Shown here in pieces: positions 8,628-19,279 of a stretch of DNA of 64,000 nucleotides (its first letter is position 1; each line of letters begins with the position of its first letter). This stretch comes from Pseudidiomarina sp. CB1. GTDB taxonomy: Bacteria; Pseudomonadota; Gammaproteobacteria; Enterobacterales; Alteromonadaceae. A program made the position numbers and the translations under genes. The notes beneath the pieces are model-generated. The model saw only the letters and a list, made by a program, of their open reading frames with translations, did no database searches and was not told where the DNA came from. The stretch spans positions 1 to 64,000 of the forward strand of contig NZ_JANTPU010000003.1 in the NCBI RefSeq assembly GCF_024752025.1. The letters run 5' to 3'.

Positions 8628-9986
8628 ATGCACATTCATATTCTAGGCATTTGCGGTACTTTCATGGGAGGAATTGCCGCTCTGGCAAAGGCGATGGGAC
8701 ATCATGTCACCGGTAGCGATGCCCACGTTTACCCACCGATGAGTGACCAACTGGCAGCATTAGGGATTACTGTTTATCAAGGCTACGACGCCTCACAGCT
8801 CGAGCCACGACCTGACCTTGTTATCATTGGTAATGTGCTGAGCCGCGGCAATGCCGCGGTGGAAGCGGTGCTTAACCAACGCATTCCGTATCGGTCTGGG
8901 GCACAATGGCTGCATGATGAATTACTGCAAGATAAATGGGTTTTGGCGGTGGCTGGCACCCATGGCAAAACGACAACCTCGAGCATGTTGGCGTGGATTT
9001 TGGCTTTCGCAGGTTATCAACCGGGGTTTTTAGTGGGTGGCGTGTTAGCTAACTTTGGTTGCTCGGCACAGCTCGGTAACAGTGATTTCTTTGTCATTGA
9101 AGCCGACGAGTATGACACAGCGTTTTTTGATAAGCGTTCGAAATTTGTACACTATCAGCCGTCGACCTTGATCCTCAATAATCTCGAGTATGATCATGCT
9201 GACATTTTCCCCGATCTCGCGGCAATTCAAACGCAGTTTCACCATTTAGTGCGAATTATTCCCGGCTATGGTCAAATTATTTATCCACAACAAGATGAAA
9301 ATCTAAAAGAAGTTCTCAAGCGAGGCTGTTGGAGTGAACTGCAGACCCTAGGTGGTGACTGGCAATTTAAATTATTAAGCGACGATGCCACGCAATTCGA
9401 AGTCATGCATGGCAATGAGTGCGTCAAAGTGCAATGGCAAATTGTTGGTACGCATAATGCGACCAATGCCATTATGGCGATGGCTGCAGCGCATCACGTT
9501 GGCGTGCCACTTGATGTGGCTGGCGCAGCACTTACCGAGTTCAAAAATACCAAACGTCGCTTGGAGTTACTCGGTAGCCCCAATAACGTTGCGGTTTATG
9601 ATGATTTTGCGCATCATCCAACCGCTATTCGACTAACCATCGATGCGCTTCGCGCAAAAGTGGGTGCCGAGCGCATTGTGGCTGTGTTGGAACCACGTTC
9701 GAACACCATGAAACGTGGTGTGCATGCGGCGGAACTTGCGCCAGCATTGGCGACTGCCGATGCTTGTTATTTGCTGCAGCCGGAAGGCATCGAGTGGCAG
9801 TTGAGTGACTATGTGCCTAATGCAGACATTAGCCACACCACCGATGAACTACTCGAGAAATTGGAACGTACTCTATCGCCTGGTGATCACGTTTTGATCA
9901 TGAGCAACGGTGGCTTTGGCGGTTTGCACCAACGCTTGCTTAAGGCGTTAACAGCAGCAGAGGAGAATCACCATGAGTCGATCTAG
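8628..9986 (+). CDS. mpl: UDP-MurNAc:L-Ala-gamma-D-Glu-meso-DAP ligase
   Basis: 452 aa. Mpl reattaches tripeptide released from old peptidoglycan to UDP-MurNAc, a recycling step in the cytoplasm. The N-terminal Rossmann segment [14 protein letters not shown], the Mur-ligase P-loop [13 protein letters not shown] (about residue 107), the EADEYD block and [11 protein letters not shown] are all typical. It is divergent from fbp and overlaps ubiX by 14 bases. Confidence 0.95.
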   Translation: MHIHILGICGTFMGGIAALAKAMGHHVTGSDAHVYPPMSDQLAALGITVYQGYDASQLEPRPDLVIIGNVLSRGNAAVEAVLNQRIPYRSGAQWLHDELLQDKWVLAVAGTHGKTTTSSMLAWILAFAGYQPGFLVGGVLANFGCSAQLGNSDFFVIEADEYDTAFFDKRSKFVHYQPSTLILNNLEYDHADIFPDLAAIQTQFHHLVRIIPGYGQIIYPQQDENLKEVLKRGCWSELQTLGGDWQFKLLSDDATQFEVMHGNECVKVQWQIVGTHNATNAIMAMAAAHHVGVPLDVAGAALTEFKNTKRRLELLGSPNNVAVYDDFAHHPTAIRLTIDALRAKVGAERIVAVLEPRSNTMKRGVHAAELAPALATADACYLLQPEGIEWQLSDYVPNADISHTTDELLEKLERTLSPGDHVLIMSNGGFGGLHQRLLKALTAAEENHHESI

Positions 9987-10611
9987 TCAGGCAATAACAC
10001 TCGCGATTACTGGCGCCTCGGGTGCACCTTATGCAGTGCGTTTGTTAGAATGCTTGCTGCAACAGCAGCAACAGGTTCATCTGCTGATGTCCAGTGCGGC
10101 GCGCGTGGTCTTTGCAACCGAGCTGAACTGGCAGTTACCGGCTGCGCCAAAAGCGATGGGTGATGCCTTGCGAGAACGCTTTCAGGTCACCGCTGAGCAA
10201 TTGCAGGTTTATGGCAAAGAGCAGTGGTTCTCGCCTGTCGCCTCCGGTTCAGCAGCGCCGAAACGTATGGTGATTTGCCCATGCTCAACGGGAACCTTGT
10301 CGGCTATTGCCCACGGTGCTAGTGACACACTACTCGAGCGTGCTGCGGACGTGGTTATCAAAGAGCGCGGGCAATTGATTGTGGTACCACGTGAAATGCC
10401 GCTGTCGGCGTTACATCTAGAGAACATGCTTAAGCTAGCGCAATTGGGTGTCACGGTCATGCCTGCTGCACCTGGCTTTTACCATCAGCCGCAAAGCATC
10501 GATGATTTGGTTGATTTTGTGGTGGCGAGAATTCTTGATCATTTGCAGTTAGCACAAGAGCTGCAACCGCGTTGGGGCTACGATCAGTCAGCAGCGCGAG
10601 AGGAGTCATAA
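9973..10611 (+). CDS. ubiX: Flavin [17 protein letters not shown] UbiX
   Basis: 212 aa. UbiX attaches dimethylallyl to FMN to make the prenyl-FMN cofactor of the UbiD decarboxylase in ubiquinone synthesis. The flavin-binding [14 protein letters not shown] (residues 13-26) and the [13 protein letters not shown] and VPREMPLS blocks are conserved. It overlaps the end of mpl, so translation is probably coupled. No ubiD gene is in the window. Confidence 0.95.
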   Translation: MSRSSQAITLAITGASGAPYAVRLLECLLQQQQQVHLLMSSAARVVFATELNWQLPAAPKAMGDALRERFQVTAEQLQVYGKEQWFSPVASGSAAPKRMVICPCSTGTLSAIAHGASDTLLERAADVVIKERGQLIVVPREMPLSALHLENMLKLAQLGVTVMPAAPGFYHQPQSIDDLVDFVVARILDHLQLAQELQPRWGYDQSAAREES

Positions 10612-10617
10612 CAGTAC

Positions 10618-11565
10618 ATGAAAGCTTTATCGATAAAAGACTTACGGAAGACGTATAAAGGTGGTTTCGAAGCGTTAAAGGGGATCAACCTTGAAGTTGA
10701 AGAAGGTGACTTCTTTGCGTTGCTAGGCCCGAATGGGGCCGGCAAGTCGACAACCATCGGCATCATTTCATCATTGGTGAACAAAACCTCGGGTGAAGTG
10801 AATGTTTTCGGCTATGACCTCGATACTCAATTAGTTGAACTGAAGCGACAAATTGGTTTGGTGCCGCAAGAGTTCAACTTTAATCAGTTTGAAACGGTGC
10901 GCCAGATTGTGGTGAACCAGGCTGGTTATTATGGTGTACCGCGTGAAGTGGCTCATGAACGAGCAGAACATTACCTCAAGCAGTTGGGCTTATGGGATAA
11001 GCGAGACTCACCTGCGCGCATGCTCTCGGGCGGCATGAAACGTCGTCTGATGATCGCTCGTGCCTTGTTACATGAGCCGCGGTTATTGATTCTTGACGAG
11101 CCCACCGCTGGGGTTGATATCGAGCTGCGACGCAGCATGTGGGATTACCTTGAAGAGATTAACAAGCAGGGTATTACCATCATTCTAACGACACATTATC
11201 TCGAAGAAGCTGAAACTTTGTGTCGCAACATCGCGATTATCGATCACGGAACCATTGTGGAAAACACCTCGATCAAGCGTTTGTTAGCTACCTTGAACCG
11301 TGAAACCTTTGTTTTGGATATCAGTCGGGGTGACGAGCAGCGTATTGAACCGCAACTCGATGGCTTTACCATGCGCCAAACCGATGATCACACTATTGAG
11401 GTAGATGTCGAAAAGTCGCAAGGCTTAAACAAGGTGTTTGAGCAACTAAGCGCACAAGAAATTAAAGTACTGTCGATGCGTAACAAAGCAAATCGCCTGG
11501 AAGAGCTGTTTGTTGATCTGGTAGAGCGTGGGCGAGCAAACAAATCTGCAGCAGGAGCGAAATAA
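10618..11565 (+). CDS. ABC exporter ATP-binding protein, YadG-like
   Basis: 315 aa. Walker A GPNGAGKST is at about residue 40, the signature LSGGMKRR near residue 141, Walker B LLILDEPTAGVD and switch THY. The C-terminal extension of about 80 residues is typical of ABC-2 type exporters. It abuts its permease partner (TAATG overlap). YadGH lie near the pan genes in E. coli as well, which supports orthology to yadG. The exported substrate is not known. Confidence 0.88.
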   Translation: MKALSIKDLRKTYKGGFEALKGINLEVEEGDFFALLGPNGAGKSTTIGIISSLVNKTSGEVNVFGYDLDTQLVELKRQIGLVPQEFNFNQFETVRQIVVNQAGYYGVPREVAHERAEHYLKQLGLWDKRDSPARMLSGGMKRRLMIARALLHEPRLLILDEPTAGVDIELRRSMWDYLEEINKQGITIILTTHYLEEAETLCRNIAIIDHGTIVENTSIKRLLATLNRETFVLDISRGDEQRIEPQLDGFTMRQTDDHTIEVDVEKSQGLNKVFEQLSAQEIKVLSMRNKANRLEELFVDLVERGRANKSAAGAK

Positions 11566-12341
11566 TGGCAGCGTCGTATAGTTTTATTGCCTTAAAAACC
11601 ATCTGGATCAAAGAGTGCACCCGCTTTCTACGGATTTGGATTCAGACCTTGGTACCGCCAGCGATCACCATGACCCTGTATTTCATCATTTTCGGTAGCA
11701 TCGTTGGTGAGCGGATTGGGGATATGAGTGGGCGGCCTTATATGGAATTTATTGTGCCTGGCCTGATCATGATGTCGATCATCACCAACTCCTACTCGAA
11801 TGTTGCATCATCGTTCTTCAGTGCGAAGTTTCAGCGCAACATCGAAGAAATGTTAGTCGCGCCGGTATCGACACCGGTGATTATCGCTGGCTACGTTGGC
11901 GGTGGCTTGGCACGTGCGTTGATTGTCGCCGTGATCGTGACCGTGGTATCGTTCGCTTTCGTCGAAAACGTCAGTATTAATCACGCTGGGATTTTAGTGC
12001 TTACGGTGATTTTAACCTCGACATTGTTCTCGTTGGCCGGGCTTATCAACGCCGTTTATGCCAAAACCTTTGATGATATCTCAATTGTACCGACCTTCGT
12101 ATTAACGCCGCTGACGTATTTGGGCGGGGTATTTTTCAGCATTAGTCTACTCCCCGGAGTGTGGCAAACCGTTGCGCAAGCGAACCCTATTTTGTACATG
12201 GTAAATGCGTTCCGTTATGGCTTTTTGGGCGTGTCGGATGTGAACGTCGGCGTGGCGCTAGGCGTGATTGTCGCGTTTAACATTGGCTTCTTCTTGACGG
12301 CGTACACGTTATTACAGCGTGGCGTGGGGATTCGCTCGTGA
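11565..12341 (+). CDS. ABC-2 type permease, YadH-like
   Basis: 258 aa with six predicted membrane segments. The ABC-2 signature region around LTPLTYLGGVFFSISLLP is at residues 182-199. It pairs with the ATPase just upstream: the stop and start codons share one base. It should form the membrane channel of an export pump of unknown substrate, with synteny to E. coli yadH. Confidence 0.88.
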   Translation: MAASYSFIALKTIWIKECTRFLRIWIQTLVPPAITMTLYFIIFGSIVGERIGDMSGRPYMEFIVPGLIMMSIITNSYSNVASSFFSAKFQRNIEEMLVAPVSTPVIIAGYVGGGLARALIVAVIVTVVSFAFVENVSINHAGILVLTVILTSTLFSLAGLINAVYAKTFDDISIVPTFVLTPLTYLGGVFFSISLLPGVWQTVAQANPILYMVNAFRYGFLGVSDVNVGVALGVIVAFNIGFFLTAYTLLQRGVGIRS

Positions 12342-13045
12342 CAGCAAAGGAATCGCGTCCAGTAACGACGAACCAGCACGGCAATCATGAAGATCTCACG
12401 CAAGTCGTTATGCGGCATTTGCGCTCGCCATTTAAAAAGCCGATTCAAGAACATAACCGTGAGGCTTTTGAGCAGGCTGCGCAACAGGTTGCGCAATGGT
12501 CCGGTCCGATCATATTGGATAGCTGCTGTGGCGTAGGTGAGAGTACTGCATGGCTGGCGCAGGAGCATCCCGAAGCACTGGTGATCGGCGTCGATAAATC
12601 CGCCCATCGCCTGCAGCGGCACGCCAATTATGAAACTTCTGAGCAAGGGCAGCGCTACTTGCTGGTGCGCGCCGATCTACAGGATTTCTGGCGACTTGCA
12701 GTCGAGCAACATTGGCAACTCGAGAAACATTACATTTTGTATCCAAATCCTTGGCCTAAAGCTGCTCACCTTAGCCGCCGTTGGCACGGCAGCCCAGTCT
12801 GGCCTTATGTTCTGGGCCTTGGTGGTGAGTTGGTCATGCGTTCAAATTGGGTCACCTATTTAACCGAAGTTGCGAGTAGTTTGGCGTTAGTGAACTGTGC
12901 CGCGAGTTTACAGCCGTTATTGGCCAAGCACGCAGCAATCACCCCGTTTGAGCGCAAATATCAACGCAGTGGCCAGCAACTTTGGCAATTGACTGCTAAC
13001 CTACCCGAAGACGGTCGCTATTTTTCCGCGATCGAGGCAGAATAA
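12338..13045 (+). CDS. TrmB-like SAM-dependent methyltransferase
   Basis: 235 aa, GTG start overlapping the permease stop (GTGA). The SAM-binding LDSCCGVGEST (about residue 61) and acidic GVDKS are clear. The tRNA m7G46 methyltransferase motif is recognisable as YPNPWPKAAHLSRR, and the C-terminal TPFERKY..SG block is present. The usual FPDPW aspartate is Asn here (residue 137), while the following His and Arg positions remain. It is probably a paralogue of TrmB rather than TrmB itself; its substrate may be a tRNA or something else. Confidence 0.75.
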   Translation: MTAKESRPVTTNQHGNHEDLTQVVMRHLRSPFKKPIQEHNREAFEQAAQQVAQWSGPIILDSCCGVGESTAWLAQEHPEALVIGVDKSAHRLQRHANYETSEQGQRYLLVRADLQDFWRLAVEQHWQLEKHYILYPNPWPKAAHLSRRWHGSPVWPYVLGLGGELVMRSNWVTYLTEVASSLALVNCAASLQPLLAKHAAITPFERKYQRSGQQLWQLTANLPEDGRYFSAIEAE

Positions 13046-13087
13046 GCAGTCCTGTAACCGTTGAGTTTCAGCTCTAAGGATGAAGCG

Positions 13088-14743
13088 TTGAGTGACCAAG
13101 TTTTTGCTGAAGTAAGTGAAGAAGCTCTCTTAAAGATCTTTACTTTGCCAGAGGCTCCAGAGTCGACCCTCGGTCGCATCGAAAAAGATCTTTCAGAAAA
13201 CCTAATGGGCTTTCTTGGTGAGCATATTGTCGCGCGTGAGAAGCCTTTGCACGAGATCGAGCAGAACTTTTCGGCAAGTGAGGTACCGGAACAGCCGCGC
13301 TATGTATCTGATCACACAGAATTCTTATTGAATAACTTGGTTGCGCATTCGGTACACACCTCATCACCGCGCTTTATTGGGCATATGACCTCAGCCTTGC
13401 CTTACTTTCTGTTACCCCTGGCCAAACTCATGGTCGGCCTAAATCAGAATTTGGTGAAGATTGAAACTTCGAAAGCGTTTACGCCGTTAGAGCGCAACGT
13501 TTTGGGGATGTTACATAACCTGGTTTACGGCCGTGATGCAGATTTTTACCGACGTTGGATGCACAGCGCGCAGCATTCGCTAGGAGCAATGTGTTCTGGC
13601 GGAACAGTGGCAAATATCACTGCGCTCTGGGTCGCACGTAACTTGCTGTTAAAACCGACCAATGGCTTCGCTGGTGTCGCCGCTGAGGGGTTAGCGGCCG
13701 GTTTGTCGCATTATGGCTACCGTCGTTTAACGGTGATGGTGTCGGAGCGCGGGCACTATTCGTTGGCCAAGGCTGCCGACGTACTTGGTATTGGCCGCCA
13801 CAATTTGATTGGTGTTGCCACCGATGACCACAACCGTATTCGTCTGGATAAACTACGTGAAGCCTGCGATCAAGTCGCCGCCGATGGTGGCAAAGTGCTT
13901 GCTATCGTGGGCGTTGGTGGCACTACTGAAACAGGTCATATTGACCCGTTGAATGAGTTGGCCGACTACGCCGCAGAGATCGGCGCACACTTCCATGTAG
14001 ATGCCGCATGGGGCGGAGCCACGCTAATGTCGGCAAAACATCGTCAGCTCCTCGCTGGAGTCGAACGCGCGGATAGCGTGACGATTGATGCGCACAAGCA
14101 AATGTATGTGCCGATGGGTGCGGGCATGGTGCTGTTTAAAGAGCCAGGTATGGTCCGAGCGATTGAACATCATGCGGAGTATGTCATTCGTCACGGCTCG
14201 AAAGACCTTGGTGCGCATACCATGGAAGGCTCGCGTCCGGGGATGGCGATGCTGGTTTATTCAGCGATGCATGTGATGGGTCGCCGTGGCTACGAGCTAC
14301 TTATTGATAAGAGCATTGAAAAGGCCAAAGCTTTTGCAGCGTTGATCGCCGCACAAGACGACTTTGAGGTGATTACTGAACCGCAGTTGTGCTTGCTGAC
14401 CTACCGTTTTGTGCCGCGCCAAGTCAAAGCGGCGTTACAGCACGCAACTCCTGAACAAGTCAAGCGCTTAACCCCGCACTTGAATGCCATTACGCGGTTT
14501 ATTCAAAAACGTCAGCGTGAAACCGGACGTTCGTTTGTGTCACGAACCAAACTGAACCCTGGTCATTATCATCGCGAGCCGACCGTGGTGTTTCGTGTGG
14601 TCTTGGCAAATCCATTAACGACCATAGAGATGTTGCGAGAGGTGTTGGAGGAGCAACGCGAAATCGCTAACGAGGCGATGAGTTTACGCGGTGCTCTCCA
14701 TACCGAAATGCGTGAACTAGGGCTGTTAGCGCGCCAAGGGTAG
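13088..14743 (+). CDS. panP: PLP-dependent aspartate 1-decarboxylase PanP
   Basis: 551 aa. It decarboxylates L-aspartate to beta-alanine for pantothenate, replacing the self-processing PanD. It is a glutamate-decarboxylase-like fold-type I PLP enzyme: SGGTVANITALW, HVDAAWGGA and the Schiff-base lysine in TIDAHKQMYVPMGAG (about residue 342). I favour the TTG at 13088, which has TAAGGA seven bases upstream; an in-frame TTG at 13061 lacks one. It faces panC with one base between the stop codons, so the whole pantothenate branch is clustered. Confidence 0.88.
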   Translation: MSDQVFAEVSEEALLKIFTLPEAPESTLGRIEKDLSENLMGFLGEHIVAREKPLHEIEQNFSASEVPEQPRYVSDHTEFLLNNLVAHSVHTSSPRFIGHMTSALPYFLLPLAKLMVGLNQNLVKIETSKAFTPLERNVLGMLHNLVYGRDADFYRRWMHSAQHSLGAMCSGGTVANITALWVARNLLLKPTNGFAGVAAEGLAAGLSHYGYRRLTVMVSERGHYSLAKAADVLGIGRHNLIGVATDDHNRIRLDKLREACDQVAADGGKVLAIVGVGGTTETGHIDPLNELADYAAEIGAHFHVDAAWGGATLMSAKHRQLLAGVERADSVTIDAHKQMYVPMGAGMVLFKEPGMVRAIEHHAEYVIRHGSKDLGAHTMEGSRPGMAMLVYSAMHVMGRRGYELLIDKSIEKAKAFAALIAAQDDFEVITEPQLCLLTYRFVPRQVKAALQHATPEQVKRLTPHLNAITRFIQKRQRETGRSFVSRTKLNPGHYHREPTVVFRVVLANPLTTIEMLREVLEEQREIANEAMSLRGALHTEMRELGLLARQG

Positions 14744-14744
14744 C

Positions 14745-15584
14745 TTAGCGCGCGAACTGCAGGTTATCGATTAAGCGCGTGCGGCCTAAGAACGCAGCGA
14801 CCAGCACGACTAATTCTTTATCGTCGGCCGTAGCGGCTTGCAAGTCTGCTTGCCGACGTAGTTCGAGATAATCCACCCGAAATCCGTTGTTTTCAAGCTG
14901 GTGTCGAGCGGTTGCGAGCGCAACCTCGTGGTCTACCCTTTGCTCAACAATGGCGGCCGCCAAAGCTCGAAGCGTTTGATAAATGAGCGGGGCTTGCTGG
15001 CGCTCAGATACCGACAGGTAACCGTTGCGCGAGCTTAGCGCCAAACCATCTTCGGCACGCTCTGTCGGCATGCCGATAACCTCCACAGGCATGCTCAGGT
15101 CTTGCGTCATTAAGCGAATCACTTGTAACTGCTGGAAGTCCTTTTCACCAAAGATGGCAACCTGGGGTTGTACCATGTTGAATAACTTGGCAACAATCGT
15201 CGCCACGCCACGAAAATGTCCAGGTCGGCTTGCGCCGCACAATATATCCGATAGCTGTGGTACTTCGATAAAGGTTTGCGCCGCTAGCCCGCGCGGGTAA
15301 ACGTCGCTGACTTGCGGAGCAAAAACGCCATGCGCGCCTCGTTCGGCAAGGGCTTGACAGTCAGCGTCGAGAGTTCGGGGATAATTATCAAGATCTTCGT
15401 TGGCACCAAATTGTAGCGGATTCACAAAAATACTAGCGATCACGAGGTCAGCATGCTGTTTCGCTAAGTCGACCAACTTCAGGTGCCCTTCATGCAGGTT
15501 GCCCATGGTTGGTACCAAGGCAATGCGGCCTTGTTGCTGATCGCGCCACGCCCGTAACTCTTGCAGACTTTTAAACAATTGCAT
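14745..15584 (-). CDS. panC: Pantothenate synthetase
   Basis: 279 aa. It joins pantoate and beta-alanine using ATP. The HIGH-type ATP motif is in [15 protein letters not shown] (residues 24-38), with GEKDFQQL near 146 and the KMSKS-like ALSSRN near 184. It lies 5 bases after panB in the same operon and faces panP. Confidence 0.97.
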   Translation of the reverse strand: MQLFKSLQELRAWRDQQQGRIALVPTMGNLHEGHLKLVDLAKQHADLVIASIFVNPLQFGANEDLDNYPRTLDADCQALAERGAHGVFAPQVSDVYPRGLAAQTFIEVPQLSDILCGASRPGHFRGVATIVAKLFNMVQPQVAIFGEKDFQQLQVIRLMTQDLSMPVEVIGMPTERAEDGLALSSRNGYLSVSERQQAPLIYQTLRALAAAIVEQRVDHEVALATARHQLENNGFRVDYLELRRQADLQAATADDKELVVLVAAFLGRTRLIDNLQFAR

Positions 15585-15589
15585 GGTCG

Positions 15590-16387
15590 TTAACCCTTGA
15601 AACTGTGTTCGGGGCCAGGAAAGCTGCCGTCTTTCACTTGTTTGACGTAAAGCTCAACGGCACCCGCAAGATCACCGGCCTCGGCTAAAAAGTCTTTCAC
15701 AAACTTTGGTAAGTAGTCGCTATTTAAGCCCAACATGTCATGCATGACGAGGATTTGGCCATCGCAGTCTGGCCCTGCGCCGATACCGATTGTGGGGATG
15801 TCCAACGCCGCGCTAATGCGTTTGGCTAGAGAACTTGGCACACATTCAAGAACCAGAAGTTGTGCACCAGCTTCTTGTAGGGCGAGCGCTTGCCGCAACG
15901 TATTGTCAGCGGCACTTGCTTCTTTACCCTGTACTTTATAGCCACCGAGCACGTTCACTGATTGTGGCAACAGACCTAAGTGAGCACACACAGGAACACT
16001 GCGTTCGACGAGTTGGCGAATGGTTTCTAATAACCAATCACCGCCCTCGAGCTTGACCATGTTGGCCCCGGCACGCATCAATTTTGCGGCTTCTTGGCAG
16101 GCCTGTTCTGGCGTGGCATAACTCATAAAGGGCATATCCGCCATAACAAAGGCGTCTGGCGCACCGTTACGTACTGCGCGGGTATGGTAAGCAATGTCAT
16201 CAACCGTCACTGGCAAGGTGCTGGACTCGCCAAGCACGACATTGCCCAGCGAGTCGCCGACCAGCATAAAATCAACACCTTGCTGCGCGAATAGTTTCGC
16301 GAAGGATGCGTCATATGCGGTGAGCGAGGCGATCTTCTCGCCTGCGGCTTTCATTTTTGCAAGTTTGGCGATGGTCGTTGCTGCCAT
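15590..16387 (-). CDS. panB: Ketopantoate hydroxymethyltransferase
   Basis: 265 aa. It transfers a one-carbon unit from methylene-tetrahydrofolate to ketoisovalerate. The magnesium and substrate segments [33 protein letters not shown] and the [22 protein letters not shown] signature are all present. It is the first gene of a panB-panC pair, 40 bases after folK, as in many gammaproteobacteria. Confidence 0.97.
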   Translation of the reverse strand: MAATTIAKLAKMKAAGEKIASLTAYDASFAKLFAQQGVDFMLVGDSLGNVVLGESSTLPVTVDDIAYHTRAVRNGAPDAFVMADMPFMSYATPEQACQEAAKLMRAGANMVKLEGGDWLLETIRQLVERSVPVCAHLGLLPQSVNVLGGYKVQGKEASAADNTLRQALALQEAGAQLLVLECVPSSLAKRISAALDIPTIGIGAGPDCDGQILVMHDMLGLNSDYLPKFVKDFLAEAGDLAGAVELYVKQVKDGSFPGPEHSFKG

Positions 16388-16427
16388 GTTAGGTCCTTAC
16401 CTAAGTACGTCGATGGCTTCGATTGTA

Positions 16428-16907
16428 TCAGGTAATTTTTATGAGGTCATGGCTCGGTAAATGCTCGAGGAGTGAGCCGATACTTCGGCCATCAGGAAGC
16501 GTTAGGTCGGGTGCTATTTCGTGCAGCGGGACCAACACAAAATCGCGCTCGGTAAGGCCTGGGTGCGGCACGGTGAGGCGCGGATGGTGCAGGCTTACAT
16601 CGGCAAACAACAGTAGGTCTAAGTCTAATGTACGTGCGCCCCAGCGACGATTGCGCACGCGACCAAATTCATTCTCGAGGTTTTGCAACAAGTCCAGTAA
16701 TGCTAAAGGTGCAAGGTGTGTTTGCGCACACAACACGGCATTAACGTAATCGGGTTGATCTTGTGGACCCATCGGGGCACTACGATAAAAGCTAGAGCAC
16801 TTGATGTGACTGAGTTCTGGCACCTGTTGTAGCCGCTCCAGCAGCGCAGTTAATGTCTGTACTGGATTACCTAAATTGGCGCCAAGTCCAACATAAATGG
16901 TACTCAT
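16428..16907 (-). CDS. folK: HPPK, folate biosynthesis pyrophosphokinase
   Basis: 159 aa. It pyrophosphorylates 6-hydroxymethyl-7,8-dihydropterin. The GLGANLGNP start and the signature RWGARTLDLDLLLF (about residues 83-96) are diagnostic. Its ATG overlaps the pcnB stop (ATGA), so it is translationally coupled to pcnB. Confidence 0.96.
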   Translation of the reverse strand: MSTIYVGLGANLGNPVQTLTALLERLQQVPELSHIKCSSFYRSAPMGPQDQPDYVNAVLCAQTHLAPLALLDLLQNLENEFGRVRNRRWGARTLDLDLLLFADVSLHHPRLTVPHPGLTERDFVLVPLHEIAPDLTLPDGRSIGSLLEHLPSHDLIKIT

Positions 16908-18313
16908 GATTTAGGTGCATCACCGCTCGGTTTTTTACGCGGACCACCGCGGCGGCGGCCACCGCGACGGCCACGCTTTTTGCGTGCTGGCGCTGCGTTG
17001 TCATGGTTGGCGGGTGAGCTAGGCGAATGGTCTTTTTGTTGTGCGGTCCAAAATTCTGCTTGCGCAGTGAGCTGCTTGCGTTCTAACGGGGTCGCTGTTG
17101 CTGCGCGCAACAACAAGAAATCATAGGCGGCGCGAAAGCGCGGGTGGCTCAGTAGTGTTTGCACACGTTTACCTTTGGCACGCTCAAAGCGCTGCTGCAT
17201 CTGCCAAATCTCCCGTGCCGGAATCGTAAAACGTTTCGGTACCGATACGGTCTGTACTTGGCGTCCCCAAACATCGGCGGCGGCGATGTTCATCGCATCA
17301 ATCGGTGGCAAGCCACTCTCGAACATCAGCTGTTCCATACGTGCTTGTAACGGCCACCAAAGCAGCGCGGCGAACAAATAGGCTGGCGTTATACTCAGCC
17401 CTTGCTGAATGCGACTATCGGTGTCCGCGAAGGTCTGCCGAATCATCTGATAAGGTGCTTCATCGGGAGCTTCTAAGTAGCTTTTCAGCAACGGAAAGAG
17501 CTGTTGAAACAAATGATAGTCGCTGAGCATTTCGAAATTGGCTAACGCTTTACCGGCGGTAAAGAGCTTCAAGCATTCCTCAAACAGCCGAGCTGGGGGA
17601 ATGTTTTGTAACAGTGCCGCGTGTTCGTTGATCGGCTGTGCAACGCTATCGTCCATACGCATGGACAGCTTAGTCGCGAAGCGGATGGCGCGTAACATAC
17701 GCACAGGATCTTCGCGGTAGCGTGTTTCAGCATCACCAATCATTCGTAGTACGCCAGCTTCAATGTCGCGCACGCCATTGGCAAAATCGTAGATGGCGAA
17801 ATCGGCAATGTTGTAATACAGAGCGTTGACGGTGAAATCACGACGTTGAGCGTCTTCTTCGATAGTGCCATATACGTTGTCGCGCACTAACATACCCTGC
17901 GCATCGCGCTTAGCATGTTTTTGTTCTTCGGTTTCATCGTCATGGTGGCCACGGAAAGTCGCCACTTCAATAACTTCGCGGCCAAACATGATGTGTGCCA
18001 AGCGAAAGCGGCGACCTACTAAGCGGCAGTTGCGGAAGAGCTTATGCACTTGCTCTGGGCTTGCATTGGTCGCGACATCGAAGTCTTTGGGCTTTAAGCC
18101 AAGCAGTAAGTCACGTACGCAACCGCCGACCAGATATGCTTCGTAACCGGCATTGTGCAACCGATAAAGCACTTTTAGCGCTGGTTCGGCAATGTCTTTA
18201 CGCGAGATAGGGTGTTGATCACGGGAGATCACGATGGGTTTAGCAAGAATATTTGCCGGTAACTCGCTGTTTTGTTCTTTCGCGCCTAGCGCTTTTTTGG
18301 CGAGGGCTTTCAT
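16904..18313 (-). CDS. pcnB: Poly(A) polymerase I
   Basis: 469 aa. It adds poly(A) tails that mark RNA for decay. The nucleotidyltransferase motif YLVGGCVRDLLLGLKPKDFDV is at about residues 60-80, followed by the RRDFTVNALYYN block. The last 30 residues are an Arg/Lys/Gly-rich tail likely to bind RNA. The order dksA-gluQ-pcnB-folK matches E. coli. Confidence 0.96.
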   Translation of the reverse strand: MKALAKKALGAKEQNSELPANILAKPIVISRDQHPISRKDIAEPALKVLYRLHNAGYEAYLVGGCVRDLLLGLKPKDFDVATNASPEQVHKLFRNCRLVGRRFRLAHIMFGREVIEVATFRGHHDDETEEQKHAKRDAQGMLVRDNVYGTIEEDAQRRDFTVNALYYNIADFAIYDFANGVRDIEAGVLRMIGDAETRYREDPVRMLRAIRFATKLSMRMDDSVAQPINEHAALLQNIPPARLFEECLKLFTAGKALANFEMLSDYHLFQQLFPLLKSYLEAPDEAPYQMIRQTFADTDSRIQQGLSITPAYLFAALLWWPLQARMEQLMFESGLPPIDAMNIAAADVWGRQVQTVSVPKRFTIPAREIWQMQQRFERAKGKRVQTLLSHPRFRAAYDFLLLRAATATPLERKQLTAQAEFWTAQQKDHSPSSPANHDNAAPARKKRGRRGGRRRGGPRKKPSGDAPKS

Positions 18314-18388
18314 GCGTTTGATAATGGTTGTGTCTCCCTATTCGACAACTGTATTAAAAACCAGCGTATTGTAGCTTGTCCACGCCTT

Positions 18389-19279
18389 TCAGGAAAGATA
18401 CTTTGCCGCCCAAACGGTCGTTGCTTGCTGCAACATTTGCGCCACGCTGTTGCCCGCATCAATATCGGTGATGCCAAGGAATTGCATGGCCTCTTGCAAT
18501 TGTCGCCGAATCTCACTGCTAGCTAACGCTGGCGCATGGTTCTGCTTGCTCAACTTACGGCCATTAGCGTCAAGTGCCAATGGTACATGCATAAGTCGCG
18601 GGCGGCGGGTGCTTAATTGCTGCCACAAGGTCAGTTGCCAAGCCGTTGGCGTCAACAAATCAGCACCACGCACCAGATCGGTAATGCCTTGCTCGATGTC
18701 ATCTACGACGACCGCAAGCTGGTAAGTATAAAGTTGATCGCGACGGTAGAGCACAAAATCTTCGGCAGCAAATGTCGGTTCAATCACCACTTCGTCCTGC
18801 CAGCGGTCAATAAACTGCGTTACCGGCTGGTCATTGCAAAAGCGAATCGCCGCGTTATCTGCGTTGCGATTCTTGGTACGACAATAGCCGGTGTAATAAG
18901 GGCCGCGCGTCTTTATCTGCTTGCGTGTGCAGGTACAGTAATAGCAGAGCTTACGTTCTTGTAGTTGGCTTAAAGCAGCGCCATACGCGGCGTCGCGGCG
19001 CGACTGGTAGAGTACTTCACCGTCCCAGTGTAAACCGAAGGTTTCGAGTTGCTTTAGAATGATGGTATCGGCACCGGCGACGGCTCGTGGTTTATCAACA
19101 TCTTCGATACGTACAAGCCACTTGCCTTGGTGAGCTTTGGCATCGAGGTAGCTTGCGACCGCCGCAATCAACGAGCCGAAGTGTAGCGGCCCCGACGGGG
19201 TCGGGGCAAAGCGTCCACAATAAGGAAGAGCGCTGGCCACCTTAGGCGCCAGTAAGTTGCTTCTCTTTAATTTCTGCAA
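18389..19279 (-). CDS. gluQ: Glutamyl-Q tRNA(Asp) synthetase
   Basis: 296 aa as given. It attaches glutamate to queuosine in tRNA(Asp). It has the class I HFGSL motif in [13 protein letters not shown] and a KLSKQN loop, but no anticodon-binding domain. The zinc pattern C-x-C-x11-Y-x3-C is exact (CTC ... YYTGYC, about residue 120). The start is uncertain: the TTG at 19279 overlaps dksA by 38 bases, while an in-frame GTG at 19240, right after the dksA stop, gives 283 aa. Neither has a clear ribosome site. Confidence 0.93.
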   Translation of the reverse strand: MQKLKRSNLLAPKVASALPYCGRFAPTPSGPLHFGSLIAAVASYLDAKAHQGKWLVRIEDVDKPRAVAGADTIILKQLETFGLHWDGEVLYQSRRDAAYGAALSQLQERKLCYYCTCTRKQIKTRGPYYTGYCRTKNRNADNAAIRFCNDQPVTQFIDRWQDEVVIEPTFAAEDFVLYRRDQLYTYQLAVVVDDIEQGITDLVRGADLLTPTAWQLTLWQQLSTRRPRLMHVPLALDANGRKLSKQNHAPALASSEIRRQLQEAMQFLGITDIDAGNSVAQMLQQATTVWAAKYLS

